Positions 57,536 to 64,000 of a DNA stretch of 64,000 nucleotides are shown here, piece after piece. The stretch comes from JAXLYE01 sp046351595 (GTDB lineage Bacteria; Myxococcota_A; Polyangia; Palsa-1104; JAEUJZ01), in NCBI GenBank assembly GCA_046351595.1, contig JAXLYE010000007.1, positions 310,001 to 374,000 of the forward strand, in the 5' to 3' direction. Numbering within the stretch: position 1 is the first letter of the stretch; each line of letters begins with the position of its first letter. A program made the position numbers and the translations under genes. The notes under the pieces are model-generated. The model searched no databases and had not been told where the DNA came from. It saw nothing but the letters and a program-made list of their open reading frames with translations.

Positions 57536-58278
57536 CACACCCCCTCGGCCGAGCGGGTGAGCCCGGCGACCGTTCCGACGGCGTAGGGCCGCGTCGGGTA
57601 AGCCGTCTCGTCGATGAACACGGGCGCCGCCTGGCCATCCGCGGTGATCTCGAGGCGCTGCGTCTCGTCGGGGTCGGCCTCGGGCGCAGCGACGGCGTAG
57701 CGCCCGCCCCCGTCGCGCTTGGCCGCCAACATGGCTGCCTCGGCTTGCTCGCGCAGAGCGGCCCGTGGGCCATGCTCGGCGCTCGCGGTGAACGCGATGC
57801 CGATCGAGGCCGAGATCGAGACAGCCCCGAGGCGCTCGAGCAGCGTGGCCGCGATGCGCTCGGCCCGCTCCAAGCTCGGGCACGCCAGCGCGATCAGGAA
57901 CTCGTCGCCCGCCGTGTGTAGCCGCGCCACGTCGTCGGAGCCGCGACGGACCCCCGCGCGCAGCACGTTGGCGGCGCCGACGATGAGCCGATCGCCAGCC
58001 GCATGCCCGAAGCAGTCATTGCGGCGCTTCAGCCCGTCGAGGTCGACGTAAAGCACGGCGAGCGGCGCGGAGCCGCGCACCCGCGCCGGCCAGAGCTCCG
58101 CGTCGAGGTAGCGCCCGCCAACCAGGCCGGTGAGCGGGTCCAGGATGCTCACGCGGGCCAGCGCCTCGAGCCGCTCCCGCTGGGCCAGGTACAGCGCGAG
58201 CACAGCGACGAAGCCGAGCAGCGACAGAAGCGAGAGGGAAAGGGGATCGAGCCGAAGAGAGAGCGCGGCAGCGGACAT
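57535..58278 (-). CDS. Membrane-anchored GGDEF (AGDEF) diguanylate cyclase
   Basis: 247 residues: an N-terminal transmembrane helix (LLSLLGFVAVLALYLAQ) and a GGDEF domain, VSILDPLTGLVGGRYLDAEL, LAVLYVDLDGLKRRNDCFGHAAGD and the active-site loop LHTAGDEFLIAL (AGDEF for GGDEF; some AGDEF enzymes are active). It would make c-di-GMP or a related dinucleotide. The first Gly is replaced, so activity needs testing. ATG 58278 has GGAGG 8 bp upstream. First gene of the element's signalling operon. Confidence 0.88.
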   Translation of the reverse strand: MSAAALSLRLDPLSLSLLSLLGFVAVLALYLAQRERLEALARVSILDPLTGLVGGRYLDAELWPARVRGSAPLAVLYVDLDGLKRRNDCFGHAAGDRLIVGAANVLRAGVRRGSDDVARLHTAGDEFLIALACPSLERAERIAATLLERLGAVSISASIGIAFTASAEHGPRAALREQAEAAMLAAKRDGGGRYAVAAPEADPDETQRLEITADGQAAPVFIDETAYPTRPYAVGTVAGLTRSAEGV

Positions 58279-58356
58279 AGCTGTGGCCTCCAAGCGCAGA
58301 GAGCTTGATCAGACGGGGGCCCGCGAATACGCTGCGCGACGTTCCACGGGGGCACC

Positions 58357-58368
58357 TTCCTCGAGGAA
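58357..58368. promoter_or_regulatory. 12-bp perfect palindrome in the divergent leader
   Basis: TTCCTCGAGGAA lies between the GGDEF and XRE gene starts and suits a dimeric repressor site, such as for the adjacent XRE protein (inference). Confidence 0.5.
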
Positions 58369-58371
58369 CAC

Positions 58372-58404
58372 GACCCCCGCCGTGGCCTAAACACGGCGGG
58401 GGTC
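58372..58404. promoter_or_regulatory. Perfect 13-bp inverted repeat, loop 7
   Basis: GACCCCCGCCGTG and CACGGCGGGGGTC flank GCCTAAA. It lies between the divergent GGDEF and XRE genes. The stem would be a very stable hairpin in either transcript, yet there is no T-run, so an operator or attenuator is more likely than a terminator. Confidence 0.6.
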
Positions 58405-58448
58405 ACTCAAAAACCGACACCAAGTGGACGATAGACAAACCCGTCCGA

Positions 58449-58703
58449 ATGTCAACAATGAAAATTGACGGCCGACACATCGGCGCTGCGAGAGAACTGC
58501 TCGAGATCACCCAAGAGGAGCTGGCCGCCTGGGCTGGCGTCTCGCGTGAGTCCATCGTCAACGTCGAGAACAACAAGACGACCATCCGCGCGACGACGCT
58601 CGAGAAAATCAAATGGGCGCTGGAGAAGCGCGGGATCGAGTTCAGCAACGGCGATTCCCCCGGCGTCAAGCTCCGGCCCGAGAAGGCAATCAACCCCGGC
58701 TGA
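58449..58703 (+). CDS. Small XRE-family regulator
   Basis: 84 residues: HIGAARELLEITQEELAAWAGVSRESIVNVENNKTTIRAT forms the HTH, then LEKIKWALEKRGIEFSNGDSPGVKLRP. It is typical of element-borne XRE regulators with a SPGVKLR end. Divergent from the GGDEF operon, so it may repress the operon and integrase. ATG 58449 or 58458. Confidence 0.85.
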   Translation: MSTMKIDGRHIGAARELLEITQEELAAWAGVSRESIVNVENNKTTIRATTLEKIKWALEKRGIEFSNGDSPGVKLRPEKAINPG

Positions 58704-59521
58704 TCTGGCGCTGCCCCCTGCTCGCTGAGGCTTCATCCATAGACCGTCCAGCGCTGCCGGGTGAGTCCGTCAGCGACGATACGAGCCTGCTGCTGCGCAC
58801 CGCCCTCGGGAGCGCGGGATCCGCTTCCTGAACGGCGGCAACCCCGGCGGCCAGCCCTTCCCGCACCTCGACCCGAAGCGTAGACCCGCGCCCGAGCGCG
58901 GCCAGGATCACGGCTGGCGATACTTCCGCACATTCACATCAAATTGGACGGACCAAAAACGTGGGTTTCCCGAAAGGGTTTCCCGAAACTGCCGTAAACG
59001 GAAGTCCAGACTTCGCTAATAAGAAATCCATCGGGAAGGCCACGTTCAATCCGCGTTCCTTCCAGAGCAAGAATAAACTCTCAATCACTGTGTGTCGGGA
59101 ATGGTGGCGGTAGATGCCACTTGGCCCGTCGAGCCGGAAGGTGCAAGAGGGGTCCGTCCGCAGAGGACGCGGGCGTGGGAACCGAACGGAGCCGAGAGGC
59201 GCTACAGCTGAGAAGGGCTGAGCCTCCAAAATGCGCCGAGGCGAAAGGCTGGCGAGGGGGGGCAGGCGGCAGCTTCAAGGCCGCGGGGAGGGCTCGGGGG
59301 CCAGCGGGGCAAATGCGCCCCGCCGACGGACAAGCAAGGGCCCGTCGCGGGTCGCAACCTGCAGCAGGCTGACACGCGGCAGAGTCGCGAACGCTGGCAC
59401 AGAGGGCATGCGCTCGCGGCGCCGCCTGAGACGGGCAGCGCCAGCAGACAACGCCAACCGTCGAGCGAGCCGAGCGCGCCCGCGCGAGCGGTGAATCAGC
59501 CGAGCGAAATCGGGCAGGCGC
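58704..59521. other. Non-coding stretch, 818 bp
   Basis: Apart from the possible XRE remnant at 58780, no gene is supported. It has a direct repeat TTTCCCGAAA at 58969-58978 and 58982-58990, and from about 59100 onwards G-rich low-quality sequence. Confidence 0.4.
58780..58930 (+). pseudogene. Probable decayed XRE C-terminus
   Basis: One frame reads RERGIRFLNGGNPG, echoing the RGIEFSNGDSPG end of the XRE protein just upstream; a base appears missing before it, so the frame is broken. Evidence is weak and rests on that short similarity. Confidence 0.3.
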
Positions 59522-60367
59522 TCAAGCGCGCTGCGCCGCCGTGAGCGCCTGCCAGGCCGATTGCGCTACTGCGGGTTTCGGCGCAGACGCCACCGGATCC
59601 GTCGCCGGCACTTCGGCGACTTGATCCAGCGCTTGAGCGGCTGTCTGATTCGCTAAGGGCTTAATCGGCTTGGTATCGCGGCTATACAAGAACCATTTGG
59701 TTCCTTGAATCCGCCCGTAGATGCCTTCGCCCCACTGATCTTGCAGTTTGATCAACTGCTCATCGCTTGTGCCTTGTCCCCGCTCGACCCAGCCGCCCGG
59801 CGCGTGCGCACGGATGGCCGCCGACGGCTGCACCGCCCCCGAGAGCAGCCCGCGCGCAAGCTCGAGATCCGTCGCTGACGGCGCTTTGGCCGTGCTCGCG
59901 TACAGCACACCTTGGCCCTGCGCCCGCCGATCCTGCGGTCCGTAGCCGTGCCCGCCCGTCAGCATCTGATGCAGCGTGGTCTTGCGCGCCCGCGCCCGCT
60001 GCACCGTGATCCAGCCGATCACGGTCTTGGCTGGCGTCGACCGATCCTCAGACGCCAGCATCCGCCCCAGCGCCACATCATCCGTCGTCGCGTCGACGGC
60101 GGGCGCCTCGCGCTGGGCCGGCGCCGGCTCGGTACGCTCGACGGGCGCGGCTGGCTGCGCGGGCCCGGCCGCCTCGTCCGCCCCGGGGATCGCACCGAGC
60201 GAGAGAAGCTGCTGCGCCGCCTGCCAGATCCGGCGCAGCCACGCGACCGCGCTCGCGACGACCCGTCTTACAAAATCAAGTGCCCGCATGATGAATCGCA
60301 CAATGTTTTCGACCATATACCGATTCCCGTTGAGCGCAGAGCCGACCAGAGAGCCGAGCAATACCAT
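59522..60367 (-). CDS. Putative cell-wall-hydrolase-like protein
   Basis: 281 residues. An amphipathic or membrane-attached N-terminus (FIMRALDFVRRVVASAVAWL), an Ala/Pro spacer, then a domain reading DDVALGRMLASEDRSTP..VIGWITVQRARARKTTLHQML..GHGYGPQ, followed by ASTAKAPSATDLELARGLLSG. The layout (ALGRMLASE, then WITVQRARA) is reminiscent of SleB/CwlJ-type hydrolases, seen in some mobile elements as conjugation or entry helpers. This family call is tentative. Confidence 0.45.
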   Translation of the reverse strand: MVLLGSLVGSALNGNRYMVENIVRFIMRALDFVRRVVASAVAWLRRIWQAAQQLLSLGAIPGADEAAGPAQPAAPVERTEPAPAQREAPAVDATTDDVALGRMLASEDRSTPAKTVIGWITVQRARARKTTLHQMLTGGHGYGPQDRRAQGQGVLYASTAKAPSATDLELARGLLSGAVQPSAAIRAHAPGGWVERGQGTSDEQLIKLQDQWGEGIYGRIQGTKWFLYSRDTKPIKPLANQTAAQALDQVAEVPATDPVASAPKPAVAQSAWQALTAAQRA

Positions 60368-61216
60368 GGATACCTATCTATAAGAGCAAGACCTGAAGAG
60401 TGAGCAAAGGGAAAATGGTTTTTCGTTTGAGATTCGAGGGATAGCCGTATACCAGATGGCTGCCCGCTCGGTTAACGATGACAGGACGGGCCATATATCA
60501 TTACATTACGTGCGCCGTTCTCTTCCGCCCTTACGAACTGGGGCGTCTGGATAAGAAAAGCGTAGCACTTTTCGCGTTTTGTCCCTTTCGGCGACTCGCT
60601 AAGTATCGTTACAAGATTCATCACAAAACCACGGCTCTCGTCGGAGAACCACCAAGAACCCCAAATATTGGGCATTTCGCCGTCCGGATCTCGTCCTTAA
60701 CTGGAGGACGCGGAATAAGCGATTCGCGTTGCTGCTCGCCTACTTGCTCATTTTCCCGTTTAGGCTAAGTTGCATGTCGTGTTTCTTACGTTTTTCGAGC
60801 GGCCGGCGTAAGGAATCGGCGCTCTCCGTCGGTGCGCCGCTTACGCTCGATCCTTATTCCGAAAGCGGCCGGGTTAAGGTAAGCGCACCCTGCCGGCTTA
60901 AGCGCTGTTACTTATAACCGCCCGTCGCTGGCACTACGTAAGGAACGTAAGGGCGCGAGCAGTCGTGTTCCCAATGCTTAAGGGTTCTTATTAGGCACGT
61001 TTAAGCATTGGCGCATAAACAACCCTTCCGCACGGTCTGCCTTGACGCGATTACGAATCGGGCATGAGATGGATTGAGGAAGTGCTCGAGAAGGATCGCG
61101 GCGGCGTGGCGATGCGCGGGGAGTCAGGCCGGCAGGATGGACCGCGAGCAGCCGAGGCCCGAGACAGAGGATCCCCGCGGCGCGCGCTGGCTGGCGGACC
61201 CAAGGAAGGAAGGCCG
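60368..61216. other. AT-rich non-coding stretch with palindromes, 849 bp
   Basis: No supported gene. It is AT-richer than its surroundings and is dense in TTACG / GTAAGG / TTAAG words on both strands between about 60700 and 61010. It may hold an origin of transfer or replication, or an RNA. Confidence 0.45.
60971..61011. repeat. Perfect 11-bp inverted repeat, 19-bp spacer
   Basis: CCAATGCTTAA (60971-60981) and TTAAGCATTGG (61001-61011). It is at the end of the motif-dense non-coding stretch and could be a protein-binding site for replication or transfer proteins, or a hairpin. Confidence 0.7.
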
Positions 61217-61477
61217 ATGAAGTACGTTCGGATCGATGCAGTAGCCCGCGATCGAGTGGCGCATCTTGTCGTGGTCGCCGAGGACCCGGCGGCCGTGCTG
61301 CGCGATGCGGCGCGCTCGGTTGACGCGGTCATGGGGCCGGCGGCGCGGCCGACGCGGGCCGAAGTCAGGCGGCCGGAAGCTGCCGAGCGGCCCACTTCAT
61401 CCGAGCGGGCGTGCGCGTTTGTGGCGCGGGGCCTGGGCCATCTCATCCGACACATCGGTGCGCGGATGGCTCGCTGA
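61217..61477 (+). CDS. Small unrecognised protein
   Basis: 86 residues starting MKYVRIDAVARDRVAHLVVVA, with a predicted alpha-beta start and an Arg/Ala-rich tail. AAGGAAGG lies 4-11 bp before its ATG. No family recognised. High GC, unlike the AT-rich genes that follow. Confidence 0.4.
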   Translation: MKYVRIDAVARDRVAHLVVVAEDPAAVLRDAARSVDAVMGPAARPTRAEVRRPEAAERPTSSERACAFVARGLGHLIRHIGARMAR

Positions 61478-61767
61478 CCCGAGGTGTCGGATCGCGCGGC
61501 CTGTCGCCAAGCCGTGCGCGTGGTGACATCGCCGTGCCTGCTGCTTGGTGAGCGACGCCAGGGCAACGGCTTGCCGTGCGTCCGGGGCTGCCCACCAAGC
61601 CAGCGGGCTGCTCGCGGACGGTGGCGGCCAGCCCGCTGCCTACCTGTTGCCAGGAGCGCGCTGCCTGTGCGACAAGGTAGAAGGATCGTTGCTTGGTGGC
61701 GAAGGGATCGTCTTCTGAATGAGGTTTGGGACCAGGCAAAGTATCTGATATTGTTAGATAAACGACG
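61478..61767. other. Intergenic region, 290 bp, where base composition drops
   Basis: High GC until about 61680, then sharply AT-rich to the ATPase start. The boundary may mark a separate acquisition of the ATPase pair. I see no gene in it. Confidence 0.45.
61742..61760. promoter_or_regulatory. TATCT-N9-AGATA inverted repeat before the ATPase gene
   Basis: TATCTGATATTGTTAGATA, 7 bp before the ATG at 61768. Position and symmetry suit an operator or core promoter region. Confidence 0.35.
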
Positions 61768-62859
61768 ATGCGTGTACTTAAACAAATTTCCATCAGGAAC
61801 TTCAAGTCCATTCGCGAGCAGACCCTCGCTCTTGGATCTCTTAATGTATTCATAGGAGGCAATGGAGCGGGCAAGTCAAATTTGATAGAAGTTTTCCGCT
61901 TCTTGCGTGAAATAGTGACTGAGAATCTGAGAGGCTACACTATGCAAAAAGGTGGGGCTGATTCACTTCTGTACTTTGGCAGGAAAAGGTCACCAACGCT
62001 CACTTTTCGACTCGAATTTGGCGAAGGCTCGATTTCCAATACATATCGTGTTGATTTGCAAGGAACCGATGATGGCGAACTAATCATAGCAAGCGAAAAG
62101 GCTTATTATCACGAGAAGCATAGATACCCGAGGCCGTTTGAACTCTCTGTTTCCTCATACGCTAAAGAATCAACATTAAAACACCAGAGTCATATCTGCG
62201 CCAGACAAGTAATGTTCGACCTGGGGGGGTATCGAGTATATCATTTTCACGACACAAGTGATACCGCGGCCATGAAGGGGAAATGCGATGTCGATGACAA
62301 CCGCTTTCTGCGGCCACAAGCTGAAAATCTAGCCGCCTTCCTTTATTGGTTACAGGAAAAGGCTCCAGATCATCTGGCCAATATCCAAGGTACTGTCAGA
62401 CAGATCGCTCCATTTATAGATCGATTTCAATTATCTCCGTCTAGACTCAATGAATCAAAAATTGGGCTTGAATGGGTCGAAAAAGGGAATGATGCTTATT
62501 TTAACGCATCGTCGCTTTCGGACGGGACCCTGCGGTTCATTTGTTTAGCAACTCTGTTGCTACAACCAGAGCTTCCTGCGACCCTCCTCCTTGACGAACC
62601 AGAGTTAGGTCTACACCCAGCGGCTATCTCTCTGCTAGCAGCACTTCTAGACTCTGCGTCAACTCGTACGCAGGTAATTGTTGCCACACAATCTGTTACA
62701 TTGGTTAATCAATTTGCTCCTGACAAAGTTTGGGTTGTGGATCGACATGATCAGCAAAGTGTTTTTCGACACCTAAGCAACGAAGACATGAGCACTTGGT
62801 TAGAAGACTACGCTCTGGGTGAACTTTGGGAAAAGAACATCCTTGGTGCGCGACCATGA
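61768..62859 (+). CDS. AAA/ABC-type ATPase of a two-gene defence-like system
   Basis: 363 residues. RecF/OLD-like ATPase: FKSIREQTLALGSLNVFIGG, Walker A GGNGAGKSNLIE, ABC-signature-like SLSDGTLRF, Walker B LLLDEPELGLHP and the following VIVATQS. No TOPRIM nuclease is fused to it, but the next gene overlaps by 4 bp and is TOPRIM-like, so the pair splits what OLD proteins combine. GC content is much lower than the chromosome. It likely senses phage or foreign DNA and controls the partner (inference). Confidence 0.88.
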   Translation: MRVLKQISIRNFKSIREQTLALGSLNVFIGGNGAGKSNLIEVFRFLREIVTENLRGYTMQKGGADSLLYFGRKRSPTLTFRLEFGEGSISNTYRVDLQGTDDGELIIASEKAYYHEKHRYPRPFELSVSSYAKESTLKHQSHICARQVMFDLGGYRVYHFHDTSDTAAMKGKCDVDDNRFLRPQAENLAAFLYWLQEKAPDHLANIQGTVRQIAPFIDRFQLSPSRLNESKIGLEWVEKGNDAYFNASSLSDGTLRFICLATLLLQPELPATLLLDEPELGLHPAAISLLAALLDSASTRTQVIVATQSVTLVNQFAPDKVWVVDRHDQQSVFRHLSNEDMSTWLEDYALGELWEKNILGARP

Positions 62860-63527
62860 CGAAGCGAGCGCTTATATTGGTAGAGGGGCAAACGGAAGAG
62901 CGCTTTGTTAAAGACGTATTAGCCCCGGCATTCTGGGCAAAACAGCTCTATTTGGCGCCGACAATTCTGGTCACAAAGCGAGTCAAAGACGGGCCAAACT
63001 TCAAGGGCGGAGTAACGAGTTTTGCAAAATTCAAGAATGATGCTCAGCGTTTAATATACAGTGCGGGAGGCGCATTAGTTACTACGTTAATTGACTACTA
63101 TGGCCTTCCTTTAGATTTTCCCGGAATGACCCATCGTCCAGCGGGCTCACCAATAAATCGAGTAATGCATATAGAAAATGAAATTCGTGCGACCTTGCAG
63201 TACCCGCCTAATTTTGTTCCATTCTTGATTCTGCATGAATTTGAAGCACTGCTGTTTTCTGAGCCTTCAGTTTTGCCACAGGTTATGACGGATGTCAGTA
63301 AGCAACAGCATCTTACTACAATCAGACAAAGTGTCTCTACACCGGAAGACATCAATGAGAGGCCAGAGTATGCTCCGTCAAAAAGGATACTTGCTTGTTT
63401 CCCTTCTTATAATAAGACCCTACATGGTCCACTCACAGCTGAGCGAATTGGTCTTGCGCGAATGCGCGCAGAATGTCCCCATTTTGCGGCGTGGCTTTCT
63501 ATGTTAGAAACATATGCAGCAGGATAG
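62856..63527 (+). CDS. DUF4276 (TOPRIM-like) protein, partner of the ATPase
   Basis: 223 residues. RALILVEGQTEERFVKDVLAP has the acidic VEGxTE motif expected of TOPRIM-like DUF4276 proteins, then TTLIDYYGLPLDFPG (second acidic motif) and FLILHEFEALLFSEP. It may be a metal-dependent nuclease. The ATG overlaps the ATPase stop as ATGA. AT-rich like its partner, both acquired together. Confidence 0.85.
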   Translation: MTKRALILVEGQTEERFVKDVLAPAFWAKQLYLAPTILVTKRVKDGPNFKGGVTSFAKFKNDAQRLIYSAGGALVTTLIDYYGLPLDFPGMTHRPAGSPINRVMHIENEIRATLQYPPNFVPFLILHEFEALLFSEPSVLPQVMTDVSKQQHLTTIRQSVSTPEDINERPEYAPSKRILACFPSYNKTLHGPLTAERIGLARMRAECPHFAAWLSMLETYAAG

Positions 63528-64000
63528 CGTTACAAAAGACTGAGCCGACCTCCGTCTTCCCCTACATCGCTAGCTCACACGGCTGTAGCCATTTCCCTGA
63601 CTGGACAGCCTCCGCCCGCGTATGTTCGTTTGAGTAATTGGGCCTGCGTACATGAGACAGCGTCTCGTGCTTGTCGGGCATGAACGCCGCGAGCGGACCA
63701 CAGTTTCCGTTCTGCCGCATGCCTGCAAGGAGCCGCCTCCCGAGGCTGATGGATCGCGCTGGTCCTTCCCGTGGTCCATGCAGGCTTGCTCGGCCCGGCC
63801 AGCGCTGGCGGCGAGCAAGGGCGGCGACGGTTGCGTCAGGGGTTCCGCGGTGGTTGACAGCCGTTCTGCCTGACCTCATTCGGCAGTGACGTCCAGAGCG
63901 CCGAGCCGGGCCATAAGAGCGAGGAATCCGCAGAGGCGGCTGGCTGCTGGGCGAGTTCGATATGAGCGCGCGCGGCTCGATGGGTCCGGATCGTCTGGAG
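63528..64000. other. End of window, no supported gene, 473 bp
   Basis: Return to high GC. Short frames exist on both strands but none has a recognised domain. An ATG at 63962 (MSARGSMGPDRLE) might open a gene beyond the window. Confidence 0.4.

Larger units (their letters stand above)
54118..64000. mobile_element. Integrative element inserted in a kinase gene (left end; continues past window)
   Basis: The element begins where the kinase sequence is cut (about 54118) and its tyrosine recombinase lies 77 bp inside, the usual place next to an attachment site. Cargo includes the GGDEF-peptide-SLOG-XRE/methyltransferase operon, a small XRE regulator, a cell-wall-hydrolase-like protein and an ATPase + DUF4276 pair. 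Parts (60.4-61.05 kb and 61.7-63.5 kb) are much AT-richer than the chromosome. The right end is outside the window, so the exact attachment core cannot be read. Confidence 0.75.

Noticed and set aside
58939..59229. 96-residue minus-strand frame in the gap after the XRE gene
   Set aside because: It covers a stretch with direct repeats and mixed composition, has no recognised domain, and a rival plus-strand reading looks equally plausible.
60472..60768. Small open frames on both strands in the AT-rich stretch
   Set aside because: No recognised domain, no good ribosome binding site and the frames overlap each other.
63562..63889. Short open frames near the window end
   Set aside because: Mutually overlapping on both strands, none with recognisable motifs.

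Overview
The window is high-GC bacterial DNA packed with genes, with long runs of same-strand genes and many 1-4 bp stop/start overlaps. The gene content (Ser/Thr kinases fused to HEAT-repeat tails, lipoproteins made of WDG propeller repeats, an RsbR-type STAS protein, SUMF1-type lipoprotein, many Ala/Pro-rich secreted proteins, intergenic minisatellites) points to a Myxococcota-like (deltaproteobacterial) chromosome. No rRNA, tRNA or CRISPR array was seen. The taxonomic placement is an inference.

Region 1 (1-18.9 kb): the 3' end of an acyl-CoA synthetase; a MerR regulator + SRPBCC pair; a minus-strand run fabG-like, ACP, LolA-like, rlmB; a Tim44-like zinc-ribbon protein; a chalcone-isomerase-like secreted protein; a CDP-alcohol phosphatidyltransferase; an orphan ModA; PBP4 (DacB); an orphan family 5 solute-binding lipoprotein; a cold-shock style rhlE + RRM protein operon; and an ECF sigma factor, ZAS anti-sigma and S41 protease operon.

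Region 2 (18.9-31.4 kb): a leader with two different minisatellites, then a plus-strand run of two Ser/Thr kinases with HEAT tails, an LVIVD-like periplasmic protein and a large propeller lipoprotein, followed by two unrecognised proteins. Region 3 (31.5-51 kb) is housekeeping and envelope genes: a KamE-like B12 protein without KamD, M28 and M1 peptidases with coupled translation, PepP, Lnt, a DUF2141 protein, a 1-Cys peroxiredoxin, a degenerate GHKL protein, serine acetyltransferase, an RsbR-like STAS protein with a small membrane partner, an alpha/beta hydrolase, a SUMF1 lipoprotein, a NodB deacetylase, an ExbD/TolR + TolA/TonB-like pair and a ferritin-like protein.

Region 4 (51-64 kb) is mobile. 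A Ser/Thr kinase gene starting at 51022 is broken twice. A complete IS66-family element (51425-53953, 12-bp inverted ends, 8-bp target duplication GATGAAGC) sits in it, and 164 bp further on, exactly at the codons for the catalytic HRD motif, the gene passes into an integrative element (from about 54118 to beyond the window end). The element carries a tyrosine recombinase next to this end, transcribed last in a tightly packed operon: GGDEF cyclase (AGDEF), a 51-residue membrane peptide, a SLOG-family protein, an XRE-methyltransferase fusion, integrase. It also has a divergent small XRE regulator, a cell-wall-hydrolase-like protein, a non-coding palindrome-rich stretch, and an AT-rich two-gene ATPase + DUF4276 (TOPRIM-like) pair that looks like a defence system. 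The operon pairing cyclic-nucleotide synthesis, SLOG sensing and a small membrane peptide with the integrase is the best candidate for an undescribed system here.
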